From Flavivirga abyssicola (lineage in GTDB: Bacteria > Bacteroidota > Bacteroidia > Flavobacteriales > Flavobacteriaceae): 64,000 nucleotides of DNA. Numbering within the stretch: position 1 is the first letter of the stretch; each line of letters opens with the position of its first letter. The stretch spans positions 27,501 to 91,500 of the forward strand of contig NZ_CP141266.1 of the NCBI RefSeq assembly GCF_030540775.2. The letters run 5' to 3'. Both the position numbers and the translations under genes were made by a program. Of this stretch, positions 17,527-26,697 are shown one piece after another. A model generated the notes under the pieces. It was not told the origin of the DNA. It did not search any database and worked only from the letters and a program-made list of their open reading frames with translations.

Positions 17527-18867
17527 TTAGTTCTTTTTAAATATTTCATTTTTATCAACCGAAAGTTTAATTTCCTGCAAACACAAAGAGTAAGCACTCC
17601 CTACAGGTTTTGTTTGTTTTAAAAAAGTCTTATTATTTCTTTTTTTCTCCAGCATATAATTTGCAGAATAGCATAACCACATTGTTTTGCCGTCTTCACT
17701 AATAAACTTTGAAGGGATGTTTACAAAGTAGGCCTGGGGACCAAAATTCTCCATATAAGTTACTATATTCCATGGTCCTGTAATATTCGTCGATTCTAAG
17801 ACATAAGTGTCATATTTTTTTCGAGTGGTCGTACCTTTATGTCCATTGGTAATACACATTAAATACTTATTTAGTGGCTTTACATAAGTCATGGTTACAA
17901 TACCACAATAGTTATTCCACTCAAATACTGGCTTTATTTCTGAAAAATTTTTAGTCCATTTTTCACTTCCATCATTATTAAAACCACAAAAGTATTCGTA
18001 CTTAGATCTGTTATTCATATTTTCAATAGAAGGTGTAACTCTAGCCATAAAAACAGCATCAGCTGAATTCCATGAATTATTAGATACTCGAGGTTTAGAA
18101 TCTAGATTTAGAGATCCATGTCCAATTAAATATGCTTTTCCATCTGGAGAATGTTGCATGTTTTTACCAAAATCAACAAAATGAGGAGCTCCCATTTTTA
18201 TAAAAGGTCCCTGTTTACCGGCTTCCAAATCTAATTCGTTTCTTGAATGTTCAGGGAACAATGGTTTACTTGGGGTATGTTTTGATTCTACCCAAGTTTT
18301 TCCATTATCAACAGAATGCCTAAACCCAACTAACGGCCCTTGAACATACCATCCATAGTTTTTTGCAATTTCTGGTTTTGGTTGATCTATAGTATAAGAT
18401 CCGTAATACCAAACACCATTATACCATAAACTTCCACAAGGGTATCGTCCTTGATAAGGTAATGCTGAAGATTCAAATATTTTATAATCCTCTATCTCTA
18501 AATGCATGGGGTTATTCCCAACAATTTTTGCCTGTCCTCTTTTAGAGTTCCCTCCTGCTCCGGACCACACAAATTTCATATTACTTCCTATGGTACCGTC
18601 TGTCCAAGGTGAGTATAAATTACCATCTGATGCCCATGTAGGATACCAAGTATCTGCCTTGGTATAATTAGCAAATCTTTGTGTAAAAGCTAGGCTTTTT
18701 ATTGATGAAGAATACGTTACAGGACAAGATTTAGGAAGCCTATCGTTCCATACCAAAAGTGAATCTTTAAAAGGAAGCTCTGTACTCTTAAAAGTCCAAA
18801 TATCATTTTTAGTCTGTCCCCATAAAACTTGGGAAGTCATTAAAAGTAGTAAAACTATTTGTTTCAT
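17527..18867 (-). CDS. Secreted beta-propeller protein with Asp-box, putative glycan-active enzyme
   Basis: 446 residues with signal peptide MKQIVLLLLMTSQVLWGQ. The body is a Trp/Tyr/Gly-rich beta protein with at least one Asp-box (SVDNGKTWVES) and repeated blade-like segments (GSLWYNGVWYYGSY, SPDGKAYLIGHGSLN, YLMCITNGHKGTT, SEDGKTMWLCYSANY), i.e. a five- to seven-bladed propeller related to sialidase-like, GH or propeller polysaccharide-lyase folds. The exact family is not recognised. It lies 16 bp downstream of the GH2 gene, last in the susC operon, so an enzyme acting late in degradation of the same glycan is inferred. Confidence 0.7.
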   Translation of the reverse strand: MKQIVLLLLMTSQVLWGQTKNDIWTFKSTELPFKDSLLVWNDRLPKSCPVTYSSSIKSLAFTQRFANYTKADTWYPTWASDGNLYSPWTDGTIGSNMKFVWSGAGGNSKRGQAKIVGNNPMHLEIEDYKIFESSALPYQGRYPCGSLWYNGVWYYGSYTIDQPKPEIAKNYGWYVQGPLVGFRHSVDNGKTWVESKHTPSKPLFPEHSRNELDLEAGKQGPFIKMGAPHFVDFGKNMQHSPDGKAYLIGHGSLNLDSKPRVSNNSWNSADAVFMARVTPSIENMNNRSKYEYFCGFNNDGSEKWTKNFSEIKPVFEWNNYCGIVTMTYVKPLNKYLMCITNGHKGTTTRKKYDTYVLESTNITGPWNIVTYMENFGPQAYFVNIPSKFISEDGKTMWLCYSANYMLEKKRNNKTFLKQTKPVGSAYSLCLQEIKLSVDKNEIFKKN

Positions 18868-18883
18868 TTTTATGGAACTTTAG

Positions 18884-20959
18884 TTAATTCAAAGCTAAAC
18901 CCGATTTTTTTAAAGTCCAAATAACACTATCTTCTAATTTCAAAGAATTTCCTTTTGAGATTACTTTAATACTATTATTTCCCTCTTTAAGTTGAATATC
19001 ATTAAATACGATACTATTAATATCTGAAGTTAACTTTTGCGTTTTAATCTTCTTATCATTTACATATAAAGTCACTTTACTTAAGTTTGTATACACTTTT
19101 ACAGACGTTTTTTCTTGAGTTCTATCTTTATGTCTTCTTTCGGCTATATATAAAACTGGTTTATCACTCCAATTCGCTTTGTAAAAATAAAAAGCATCCT
19201 TTTTTACTTTCCTGTCAAAAGTAATTAGCCCCTTATGGTTAAGGTTTCTTACTCCTCCACGATTCCATCCGGCAACAGAGAAATCGAACATATTCCAAAC
19301 AAAAGAACTCCAAACAAATGGACGGTTTTTTATTATTTCCCAACTCTTCTCATGATATTCTGTTTGAAACTGCTCAGGGAAATACATGCCTTTGGGCTTC
19401 TCCAACTTATTTATATCTTGGTGTTGAATATTTCCTCCTGCACCATATTCACTAATGCTAATGGTTGTATTTGGAAATTTTTTATGGGATGAGTCTAGCC
19501 AATTTGAAAGCCCTTCAATAGCTGGCGTGTACCAGCCAAAATATTTATTCCATGCTTGCAAATCCGTAATTCCGCCCATAGTCGATACAATATCTCTATC
19601 ACTAGCAGAGATGGTCAACCTGGTTTTATCTAATTCATGTGATAACTTCTTTAATTCTTTAGTTAAAACTACAGAAGGAGTCTTTTCTCCACTCCATGCA
19701 CGTACTTCATTCCATAAGCCCCAAACAAATATGCTTGGATGATTATAGTTTTGTAAAATAAGTTCTTGTAATTGTTGTTTTGCATTACTTCCTTCTCTTC
19801 CGCTCCAATCATGAACAAATGGAATTTCTGCCCAAACTAAAATTCCTTTTTCGTCAGCCAGTTCATAGGTTTTATCAGAATGCTGGTAATGTGACAACCT
19901 TAAAACTGTAGCACCAATTTCATCAATAAGTTCCATATCTTCAACTAACTGCCCTTTATTCATGGCTGGACCAACGTCTTCTCGTTCTTGATGCTTACAT
20001 ACCCCATGCAAATTATAAGGTTCGTCATTTAAAATAAAACCTTTACTACTATCTATTTGGTATGTTTTTACACCAAATTTTTGAGTGATTTTATCAATAG
20101 TATTTCCACAAAACAACTGAACTTCTAAACTATATTGATATGGATTTAGTTTTCCATTCCAAAGTATAGGACGATCTAACTCCATATGGTTTGTGGCAAT
20201 TAAATCTTTTCCAATCGTCTCAAACAACCTCTCGGCTTCACTCACAATCTCGCTTGCCTTATTTCTTATAATATATTTAATCTTGACTTCATTTAACGAA
20301 GATTGATTAGAAATATGGGTGCGTATTTCTAGCTTAGCTTTATTTGATTTTACCTCCGTAGCTTCAATAAAAACACCTGAAGATGCAAAATATGTTGGTG
20401 TTATATTGCATTTAGGTGTTGAAAACATTTGAACGGGCCTATAAATACCTCCATAATGATTGAACAAAGCATCGTCAACTGGAATCCGCTTAAAGCTAGG
20501 AGCGTTAGTTACATTTACAGCTAACACATTTTTTCCTTCAAATTTTATTTTATCAGTTACTTCAAAGCAAAATGCGGAATATCCGCCAACGTGCTTTCCT
20601 ATTTTTTCACCATTTAAATAGACAATAGCTTCTTGACCTACACCTTCAAAGCGAATAAAAATACGCTCCTCTTTCATAGATTCTGGTACCTTAAGTATTG
20701 TTCTATACCATGCTTGTCCCTTGTAATACCCAATGCCTTTAATGGCATCCATGGAATAGCTATGTGGTACAATCACATCTTGCCAACTCAAATCACTTTT
20801 AGTCAATAGATGTCCTTGATTATCTATTCCTTTTGAAAATTTCCAGTGGTCTAATTTTACAAAACTTCTATCTTGTAAGGCGGGTATTTGAGCCGTTAAG
20901 CATATATAAGATAAAAAAATAGCTACTGTAACGACTCTTTTAAAAAAAATGTTCATCAA
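18884..20959 (-). CDS. GH2-family glycoside hydrolase (691 aa)
   Basis: Secreted enzyme with signal peptide (about 1-24). Standard GH2 order: N-terminal jelly-roll sugar-binding domain (LDHWKFSKGID ... WYRTILKVPESM), Ig-like domain, then a TIM barrel. Acid/base Glu in WGLWNEVRAW (about residue 416) and nucleophile Glu in SISEYGAGG (about 503) are intact; YNLHGVCKHQERED at the barrel start is the family signature. A short Ig-like domain (VKVYTNLSKVTLYVNDKKI) closes the protein. Beta-galactosidase and beta-glucuronidase activities both occur in this family; the one here cannot be decided. It lies between FnIII and propeller genes in the susC operon. Confidence 0.92.
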   Translation of the reverse strand: MMNIFFKRVVTVAIFLSYICLTAQIPALQDRSFVKLDHWKFSKGIDNQGHLLTKSDLSWQDVIVPHSYSMDAIKGIGYYKGQAWYRTILKVPESMKEERIFIRFEGVGQEAIVYLNGEKIGKHVGGYSAFCFEVTDKIKFEGKNVLAVNVTNAPSFKRIPVDDALFNHYGGIYRPVQMFSTPKCNITPTYFASSGVFIEATEVKSNKAKLEIRTHISNQSSLNEVKIKYIIRNKASEIVSEAERLFETIGKDLIATNHMELDRPILWNGKLNPYQYSLEVQLFCGNTIDKITQKFGVKTYQIDSSKGFILNDEPYNLHGVCKHQEREDVGPAMNKGQLVEDMELIDEIGATVLRLSHYQHSDKTYELADEKGILVWAEIPFVHDWSGREGSNAKQQLQELILQNYNHPSIFVWGLWNEVRAWSGEKTPSVVLTKELKKLSHELDKTRLTISASDRDIVSTMGGITDLQAWNKYFGWYTPAIEGLSNWLDSSHKKFPNTTISISEYGAGGNIQHQDINKLEKPKGMYFPEQFQTEYHEKSWEIIKNRPFVWSSFVWNMFDFSVAGWNRGGVRNLNHKGLITFDRKVKKDAFYFYKANWSDKPVLYIAERRHKDRTQEKTSVKVYTNLSKVTLYVNDKKIKTQKLTSDINSIVFNDIQLKEGNNSIKVISKGNSLKLEDSVIWTLKKSGLALN

Positions 20960-21009
20960 TACTTTTTGGAGTTTAATTCAATTTGTTTAATAATAATAAA
21001 AATAAAAAA

Positions 21010-21705
21010 TTACTGGGTAGAAAAACTCCAAACTTGACCTATAGTTTCACCTCCATTATTATCTTTCGCAATAACTTTCCAATAATAATCTGTTGAAGCA
21101 TTTATATTTACGGTCAAACTATTTTCTTCTTGGTTATCTCCTTCTTTATTAACTGGTGGATTCTCTGTACCAAAGAAAACATCATAAGTTAAAGAATCAT
21201 CATCTACATCATTAGCTTTCCAATTCAAATTAACTGTACTACCAGTTATAGTCGTATTCAAATCTGGTGATAAAAGTTCTGGTGCAAACGGTAAATGGTT
21301 TAAACCTCCATCTCCTTCAGTATAGAACTGATAAACAGAAGAGTAATCACTACTTAAGTTTTTACTATCTGTTGCTTTAACTCTCCAATAATAAGCAATT
21401 CCTTTATCTAAAGTTACTGTTTTATTGGTATTTGATACCGTAAAGGATTCATCTATAGCCGCAAATCCATTATCCTGCGAAATTTCCAACACATATGAAA
21501 CCGAATCGCCATCAGGGTCTGAAGCAGCTTCCCACTGAAAATCCAAAACATTTGTAATGCACAATAAGTTATTTGTTGGATAAGTTAATGTTGACACCTT
21601 TGTTGGTGCTTGGTTTTCGGCCTGTTCACCCGAATCATCTCCTCCTCCTGAGCAAGAATATGTTAAAATGCCTGCGATTATTAAATATATTACATTCTTC
21701 ATCAA
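21010..21705 (-). CDS. Lipoprotein with two fibronectin type III-like domains
   Basis: 231 residues. Lipobox YSCSGGGDD gives a membrane-anchored protein with an acidic linker. Two tandem FnIII-like beta domains follow (about 40-125, LDFQWEAASDPDGDSVSYVLEIS ... YYWRVKATD; and 135-230, VNLNWKANDVDDDSLTYDVFFG ... YYWKVIAKD). Both are closely alike, indicating internal duplication. There is no catalytic domain, so a surface scaffold or glycan-binding role is inferred. One base separates its start from the stop of the upstream GH42-like gene, so translation is coupled. Confidence 0.8.
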   Translation of the reverse strand: MMKNVIYLIIAGILTYSCSGGGDDSGEQAENQAPTKVSTLTYPTNNLLCITNVLDFQWEAASDPDGDSVSYVLEISQDNGFAAIDESFTVSNTNKTVTLDKGIAYYWRVKATDSKNLSSDYSSVYQFYTEGDGGLNHLPFAPELLSPDLNTTITGSTVNLNWKANDVDDDSLTYDVFFGTENPPVNKEGDNQEENSLTVNINASTDYYWKVIAKDNNGGETIGQVWSFSTQ

Positions 21706-21706
21706 A

Positions 21707-24697
21707 CTAGTTTTTTATAATTTTAATATTGATAGGTTCATTTAATAATACTTTCGCAAAATAAATTCCAACTGGTTTATCTTTTAAATTTAAATGAACT
21801 TTACCTGATTCTATAGGATATACTTTTGAAGAGATTAACTGCGATTGAATATTATATACATTTACAGTTACCTGTTTTTCTTTAGTTGGTATCATATACT
21901 CCACCATTCCTTTTGTTGGATTAGGGAATGCTTTAATATGGCCCGAAAAATTAACGGTTTTAGTGAATGTCCCTTCACAAGACTTACTGGATTTTACTTG
22001 CATGACATCACCATGATTAACTTCTAAAGAGAAAGAATCAGAATACGTTTCATAAACCAATTCACCATTAACATCAACCGTAAAAGGCGCCGTTCCTTCT
22101 TCTATTTCAACCGAAATTTTGTTAGCATTATATGAAGATTTTCCTGTGATTTCTGATGATGATTCAACTTCTAACGTATAGCATTGACTAAAAGTGTTGC
22201 CTACAACAGAAATACACAAATCATAAGTTCCTGGAACAATATTTTCCAAGACCAGTTCTCTATTGAAACTTGTATTGGTACCGTTAAATGCAACTTCATA
22301 GTTTTGTTCTACATCTGCAACAATACTAATCTTTCCATTTTTTTTATCAGGGCAAGTTTCACCATTTACACCTATAGTAAATTGACTATCTTCAGCTGTT
22401 TTCTCTCTTACTTGCAAAAGCAAAACGTCTTCTGGATTCATTTCAAAATTAGCATCTAACTTTTCTCCTGTTAGAAGGTTCTCGCAAATTATGGCATTTG
22501 AAGCGCCTTTTAAACCAAGAGTTATTGATGCTTTGGTTTTTCCAATGTTAACTATAGATATAATTTCTTTATCATCTGAACTCGTATAAGCTCTCCACAT
22601 ACATCCTTTTAAACCTAAATCATTAGTTTCTGACAACGTAATATTTGGAAACCTTTGTTTTGTGTCGGCAACGTTTTTGGCTTTATTAGCAAAATCAGAT
22701 ACATCTGAAGCAGAAATAATCATGCCTCCACTGTTGGTGTTCAAAGTAGTACTTCGTGTTCTTCCGTACTCATCTTTTTTAAGACTCACGGCGTCTATAA
22801 TAACGGTACCTCCTCCATCTAAATATTCTTGTAAAGCATTAAACTCCTCATCAGTAGCAAAATCAGTTTTATAAACTAGAATAGCATCCCAAAGCGAATT
22901 ATTTTGCTTTCTAATAATATTTTCTGTGGCAAATCCAATAGAAAGACCATCAAAAAACAACGACTCATATAAATGAAACGTATCATCCATATTTCCGTCC
23001 TTATTGATTCCAGTTGTATTTGTATTAAATATTCTAATCGATTTTCTTACATTTTGAAGTGCGGCAATATGTTCAGAATGCGCATTCAAGTCAATAACAG
23101 TAGCCTCTAACGCATTAACTATTCTAGGCTGTTGATTATTTGATCCGGCATACCCGCTTCCTGCTTGAGATTTAATGGACAAATTACCATTTCCATCGTC
23201 TTGTCTAGCCCAAAGCCATGTTTGCACGACATTTAGTCCTTGAATATAAGCTAACCAATGAGCCATTCTAGCATAAGAAGGTTTTAGGTATAAATCTCTA
23301 AATCTGGTTGTTGAAAGAAAGTGTCCCTCTGAGTTAAAATTAATACTATTAGGGTTTACTGATTTGAAAAAATCATAAGACATACACATTTCTCTCCACT
23401 CAAAATTATAGCGTGACTCCCATTCTTGTTTTGGTCCCCACATATATGAATTATGAGAAGCTGCATCATTACCAATAATAGTACTAAGCTCTGTAAGTGC
23501 TTCAAAATCTAACCCATGGTCTCTTCTATTACCTGTCCACATACCAGGTATTAATTTAATATGCACTTTTGCTTCCGGGTCATGTTTATTTATTTCATCT
23601 TTCAAAAATTGATACCATTCAGTAACCCTATCCATGTTAAAGCGTTGCCAATCGTACCATTTAGGAGTACCTTTCAATGCTTTTTCAATAGGAATATCTA
23701 TAGTTACGTCATTAAATGAAGGAAAACTTGTTCCCCACAACGTATTTAAGTTTGCTATAGAGGCATGTTTTGTTTGTAACCAAGATTTAAACTTTGTTAT
23801 TGAATGCTCTGAGACAGGACCCGAAGCCCATACATCATTAGTTCCATCTTTTGTGGTGATAAAATGGGGTTCATTACAAAGCATATAACCTAAGTCTGTA
23901 TATTTTTTGCCCTTCATTAAAGGTACTGTACCTTCCAAAAGAAAGCTTTGCATTTCACGTGCTCCAGGATTATCTATATCATAAGCTGTAAAGGTATCTT
24001 CACGCATTCTGAAACCTGGTCCATATTTTGTTTCTGCCCAACCCGGAACCCCTTTATGATTTAAAAAAATAAATCCAAAAGTACTATTAGTTTTACCGTT
24101 TATGTTATTCAGTAATGATGATCTAATTGACCCCGAATCATTAAACACATCTTGAGGTGTCATAAAAACACCATCTTTGTTTCCAAAAAAATCTGTTAGC
24201 TTTGGAATAGAAGGTTTCCAAGAATAATCATTCATAAAAACGGGTTTCCCTTGAAACAAAATTTGATTCCCACTAATAGAAACGTCGGCCCAATCTACTT
24301 TTGGACTTGGCTTTCTTTTAATTTCGCCACTAATCAATTTATTTGCTGTTGCAATGGCTTCATCTAACATTAAAATAACTTCACTTCGCTCAAAATCCGG
24401 AAGGTCATTTGCCAATGTAGCAGCATTACTTTTATAAATTGAGACTCTATCAAAATAGCCTGTATTAATTGTAATGTTATTTTCATCCCAATTGGCATAT
24501 TCTAAAAACACCTGTGCAGTTCTTACTGTCATTTTCTCCTTCAAAACATCTATACCTTTAGTTTCTGCTTCATTAATTAAAGCCTCTAGTGCTGAAATTT
24601 TTTCCAAAGCGGTTTGTTCCAATTGAGCAAAACACGTATGTTGAATGCCCAATAAAACAACGAAAACAAATAAAAGTTTTTGTATTTTCTTTTTCAT
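21707..24697 (-). CDS. Secreted GH42-like (clan GH-A) enzyme with T9SS sorting domain
   Basis: 996 residues: signal peptide (ending TCFAQ), helical segment, TIM-barrel (about 140-550) with probable acid/base Glu in LCNEPHFI (about 274, the Asn-Glu pair of clan GH-A) and a probable nucleophile in NFNSEGHFL (about 452), then a Rossmann-like domain (WDAILVYKTDFATDEEFNAL, LDGGGTVIIDA) like the trimerisation domain of GH42 beta-galactosidases. After two beta domains it ends in FPNPTKGMVEY ... IYFAKVLL, a type A sorting domain for type IX secretion. So it is exported to the surface or medium. Exact family and substrate are uncertain. Confidence 0.82.
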   Translation of the reverse strand: MKKKIQKLLFVFVVLLGIQHTCFAQLEQTALEKISALEALINEAETKGIDVLKEKMTVRTAQVFLEYANWDENNITINTGYFDRVSIYKSNAATLANDLPDFERSEVILMLDEAIATANKLISGEIKRKPSPKVDWADVSISGNQILFQGKPVFMNDYSWKPSIPKLTDFFGNKDGVFMTPQDVFNDSGSIRSSLLNNINGKTNSTFGFIFLNHKGVPGWAETKYGPGFRMREDTFTAYDIDNPGAREMQSFLLEGTVPLMKGKKYTDLGYMLCNEPHFITTKDGTNDVWASGPVSEHSITKFKSWLQTKHASIANLNTLWGTSFPSFNDVTIDIPIEKALKGTPKWYDWQRFNMDRVTEWYQFLKDEINKHDPEAKVHIKLIPGMWTGNRRDHGLDFEALTELSTIIGNDAASHNSYMWGPKQEWESRYNFEWREMCMSYDFFKSVNPNSINFNSEGHFLSTTRFRDLYLKPSYARMAHWLAYIQGLNVVQTWLWARQDDGNGNLSIKSQAGSGYAGSNNQQPRIVNALEATVIDLNAHSEHIAALQNVRKSIRIFNTNTTGINKDGNMDDTFHLYESLFFDGLSIGFATENIIRKQNNSLWDAILVYKTDFATDEEFNALQEYLDGGGTVIIDAVSLKKDEYGRTRSTTLNTNSGGMIISASDVSDFANKAKNVADTKQRFPNITLSETNDLGLKGCMWRAYTSSDDKEIISIVNIGKTKASITLGLKGASNAIICENLLTGEKLDANFEMNPEDVLLLQVREKTAEDSQFTIGVNGETCPDKKNGKISIVADVEQNYEVAFNGTNTSFNRELVLENIVPGTYDLCISVVGNTFSQCYTLEVESSSEITGKSSYNANKISVEIEEGTAPFTVDVNGELVYETYSDSFSLEVNHGDVMQVKSSKSCEGTFTKTVNFSGHIKAFPNPTKGMVEYMIPTKEKQVTVNVYNIQSQLISSKVYPIESGKVHLNLKDKPVGIYFAKVLLNEPINIKIIKN

Positions 24698-24785
24698 AGT
24701 ATTTATTTAATTTTTAAGCTATTGATTTAAAATAAGAAAAATCAATAAATAATCTTTTTCACTTTTTATTACCTTATTTTAACTT

Positions 24786-24900
24786 AGAACTCATTTAGAC
24801 TTTTTCAATTTGCTAAAAAATTCCTGTTTTCAGCTCTGTTTTTGTCTTTTTTTCCTTCCGTAGCTCTGCTATGCAACTCAAAAAAGTCTAAATGAGTTCT
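24786..24900. repeat. Palindromic intergenic element B
   Basis: 115-bp element with perfect 20-bp terminal inverted repeats (24786-24805 and 24881-24900; agaactcatttagactttt...). Its interior matches element A (5769-5928) in the ctaaaaaat and ctctgctatgc blocks. It sits in the 321-bp gap inside the polysaccharide operon, between the 25019-26689 gene and the GH42-like gene, where its stem could attenuate transcription. Confidence 0.8.
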
Positions 24901-25018
24901 TAATAATATTTTCTACATCTTTAATAACCTGTAACACAATCAATCTTGAAAAGGCTGCCGAACAAACACGGCAGCCCAAAACTAATTAACTAACTCAAAC
25001 ACCATAACTAATAACTGT

Positions 25019-26689
25019 CTATGGTCTTTCTTCTAATAATATTAAGGATAAATCATCCCAATACATAATTTGTTCTCCTGTTACACCAGAATTATCTCCA
25101 GATGTTACTGATAGATTAATCTGTTGGCCACTAGGAATATTGCTACCTGCGGTAACTACTCTATTTATTTCAACCCATTCGCCTCTAGGCAAAGTCTCTA
25201 AGTCCCATGAAAATACACCAAAAGGTGATCTTGATGTACTAAAACCTTTCATCGTATTTCCTACTTCTAAATAAACTTGATAGGACATTAAATAACTCCC
25301 CGCTGGTATACCATTAGGGCTTGATAAACTATAACCTTGTAAAGTGATATTTCTATCAATTCCATTTGGGTTAGAATATCTTAAAGAAGCTACCCCTGAT
25401 GCAAAATTTTCAGTATTTCTAAAAAAATACCTGTTAGGATCATTAGGCGCACCCGCCCAGTACCCATCTAGACCAGCTTTTCTTGTAATGTTACCTGTCG
25501 TAGCTGCTGTTTCAAACCCCCATTTAGGGTTGGTTAAAATATTAGCTCCTAAATTTATCTGTACATCAAAGGGTCCAAAATCTTGTAAAACTCTGGTATC
25601 AACAGATTCAATTACATTTCCCGCATAGGCTACTGTTATTTCGTCTGTATTATAAACAGGTTGAGAAAGTACTAAATCTATTTTCGTAGCATCTGAAGGA
25701 TTAATTGTTGCACTCAATACCGGTATCTCTTGATCAAAACCAGCAGCTGTATTAACAACACGTACGGTAAAACTATCTTCTGCTCCAACAAATGGCTCTA
25801 TCTCTCCAGTAACCCCTATTGTAATGGAATCATCGTTGTTTTGTATTATCCCACCTGCTTCATTATAAATAAAGGGTTGCGAAGAAGGGATTACCTCTAT
25901 AACCAAAGGTATTAATTTTTTAACCCTTTCTTCTGGAAATTCATCCCCTTCTCTTATAGATGTCATATTACCTGCATTAAAACTACCAAGTGAAAAATAG
26001 CCAACAACATTTATCGAATCATTTGAGGACACAGGTTTCCCTTTGGTGTTAGTCCATGATCTTCCTGTTGGCCTATCTTCACTTGTCAAATCAATATAGG
26101 TTAGAGCATCTCCAGCTTCTACTTGTATAACTGGCCATGTATCTTTATCTTCAATTGAAATTTCTTCATCTCCAGAGATATTAACAATTTCGTTGTCATC
26201 TTTATCTAGGACTTTAAAAGCTGGTTTTAAAGGTCCAAACACATCAACAGTCCACACATTTTCTATAACCCAAACACCATTTTCTTGAAATGCAGGAATA
26301 GGAACAGCTCCTTGATAAGTTACAGAGTCTTTAAAGGTATTTCTGAGTTTTACTTCATTAATCCCTGTATTTAAAAATAACACATGTGCATCTGTATTTG
26401 TTGAGACCGTTCCTAACTTATCATTTACAAAAAGTGGTAGTGAATCATTCTCTCCAAATCCTGGATATAAATACTTATTTCCTTCCTCTATAATAAATTC
26501 ATGCGACAATGCACCTTGTGATAAATCTCTAAAGCTCACAGATTTTCCTTGATTGACTACATAGGCATCACCAGGACGAATATTAGAAACCCATGTAGCA
26601 TCCTGAAATGGCTCTGGCAAGGTTTCATCTTCACACCCAAAAACAAAAACAAGGGCGATTACTAATATTAAATATCTTAAATTTTTCAT
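25019..26689 (-). CDS. Surface glycan-binding lipoprotein candidate (SusE/F position)
   Basis: 556 residues with lipoprotein signal MKNLRYLILVIALVFVFGC. It contains several Ig/PKD-like beta domains and a C-terminal jelly-roll of the carbohydrate-binding-module type (about 385-550: NPKWGFETAATTGNITRK, RYFFRNTENFASGVASLRYS, WDDLSLILLEE). It follows susD by 8 bp, the position where Bacteroidota encode SusE/SusF-like surface glycan-binding proteins. No sequence family with known function is recognised and no catalytic residues are apparent; capture of the polymer before transport by SusCD is inferred. Confidence 0.75.
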   Translation of the reverse strand: MKNLRYLILVIALVFVFGCEDETLPEPFQDATWVSNIRPGDAYVVNQGKSVSFRDLSQGALSHEFIIEEGNKYLYPGFGENDSLPLFVNDKLGTVSTNTDAHVLFLNTGINEVKLRNTFKDSVTYQGAVPIPAFQENGVWVIENVWTVDVFGPLKPAFKVLDKDDNEIVNISGDEEISIEDKDTWPVIQVEAGDALTYIDLTSEDRPTGRSWTNTKGKPVSSNDSINVVGYFSLGSFNAGNMTSIREGDEFPEERVKKLIPLVIEVIPSSQPFIYNEAGGIIQNNDDSITIGVTGEIEPFVGAEDSFTVRVVNTAAGFDQEIPVLSATINPSDATKIDLVLSQPVYNTDEITVAYAGNVIESVDTRVLQDFGPFDVQINLGANILTNPKWGFETAATTGNITRKAGLDGYWAGAPNDPNRYFFRNTENFASGVASLRYSNPNGIDRNITLQGYSLSSPNGIPAGSYLMSYQVYLEVGNTMKGFSTSRSPFGVFSWDLETLPRGEWVEINRVVTAGSNIPSGQQINLSVTSGDNSGVTGEQIMYWDDLSLILLEERP

Positions 26690-26697
26690 CTTATTTT

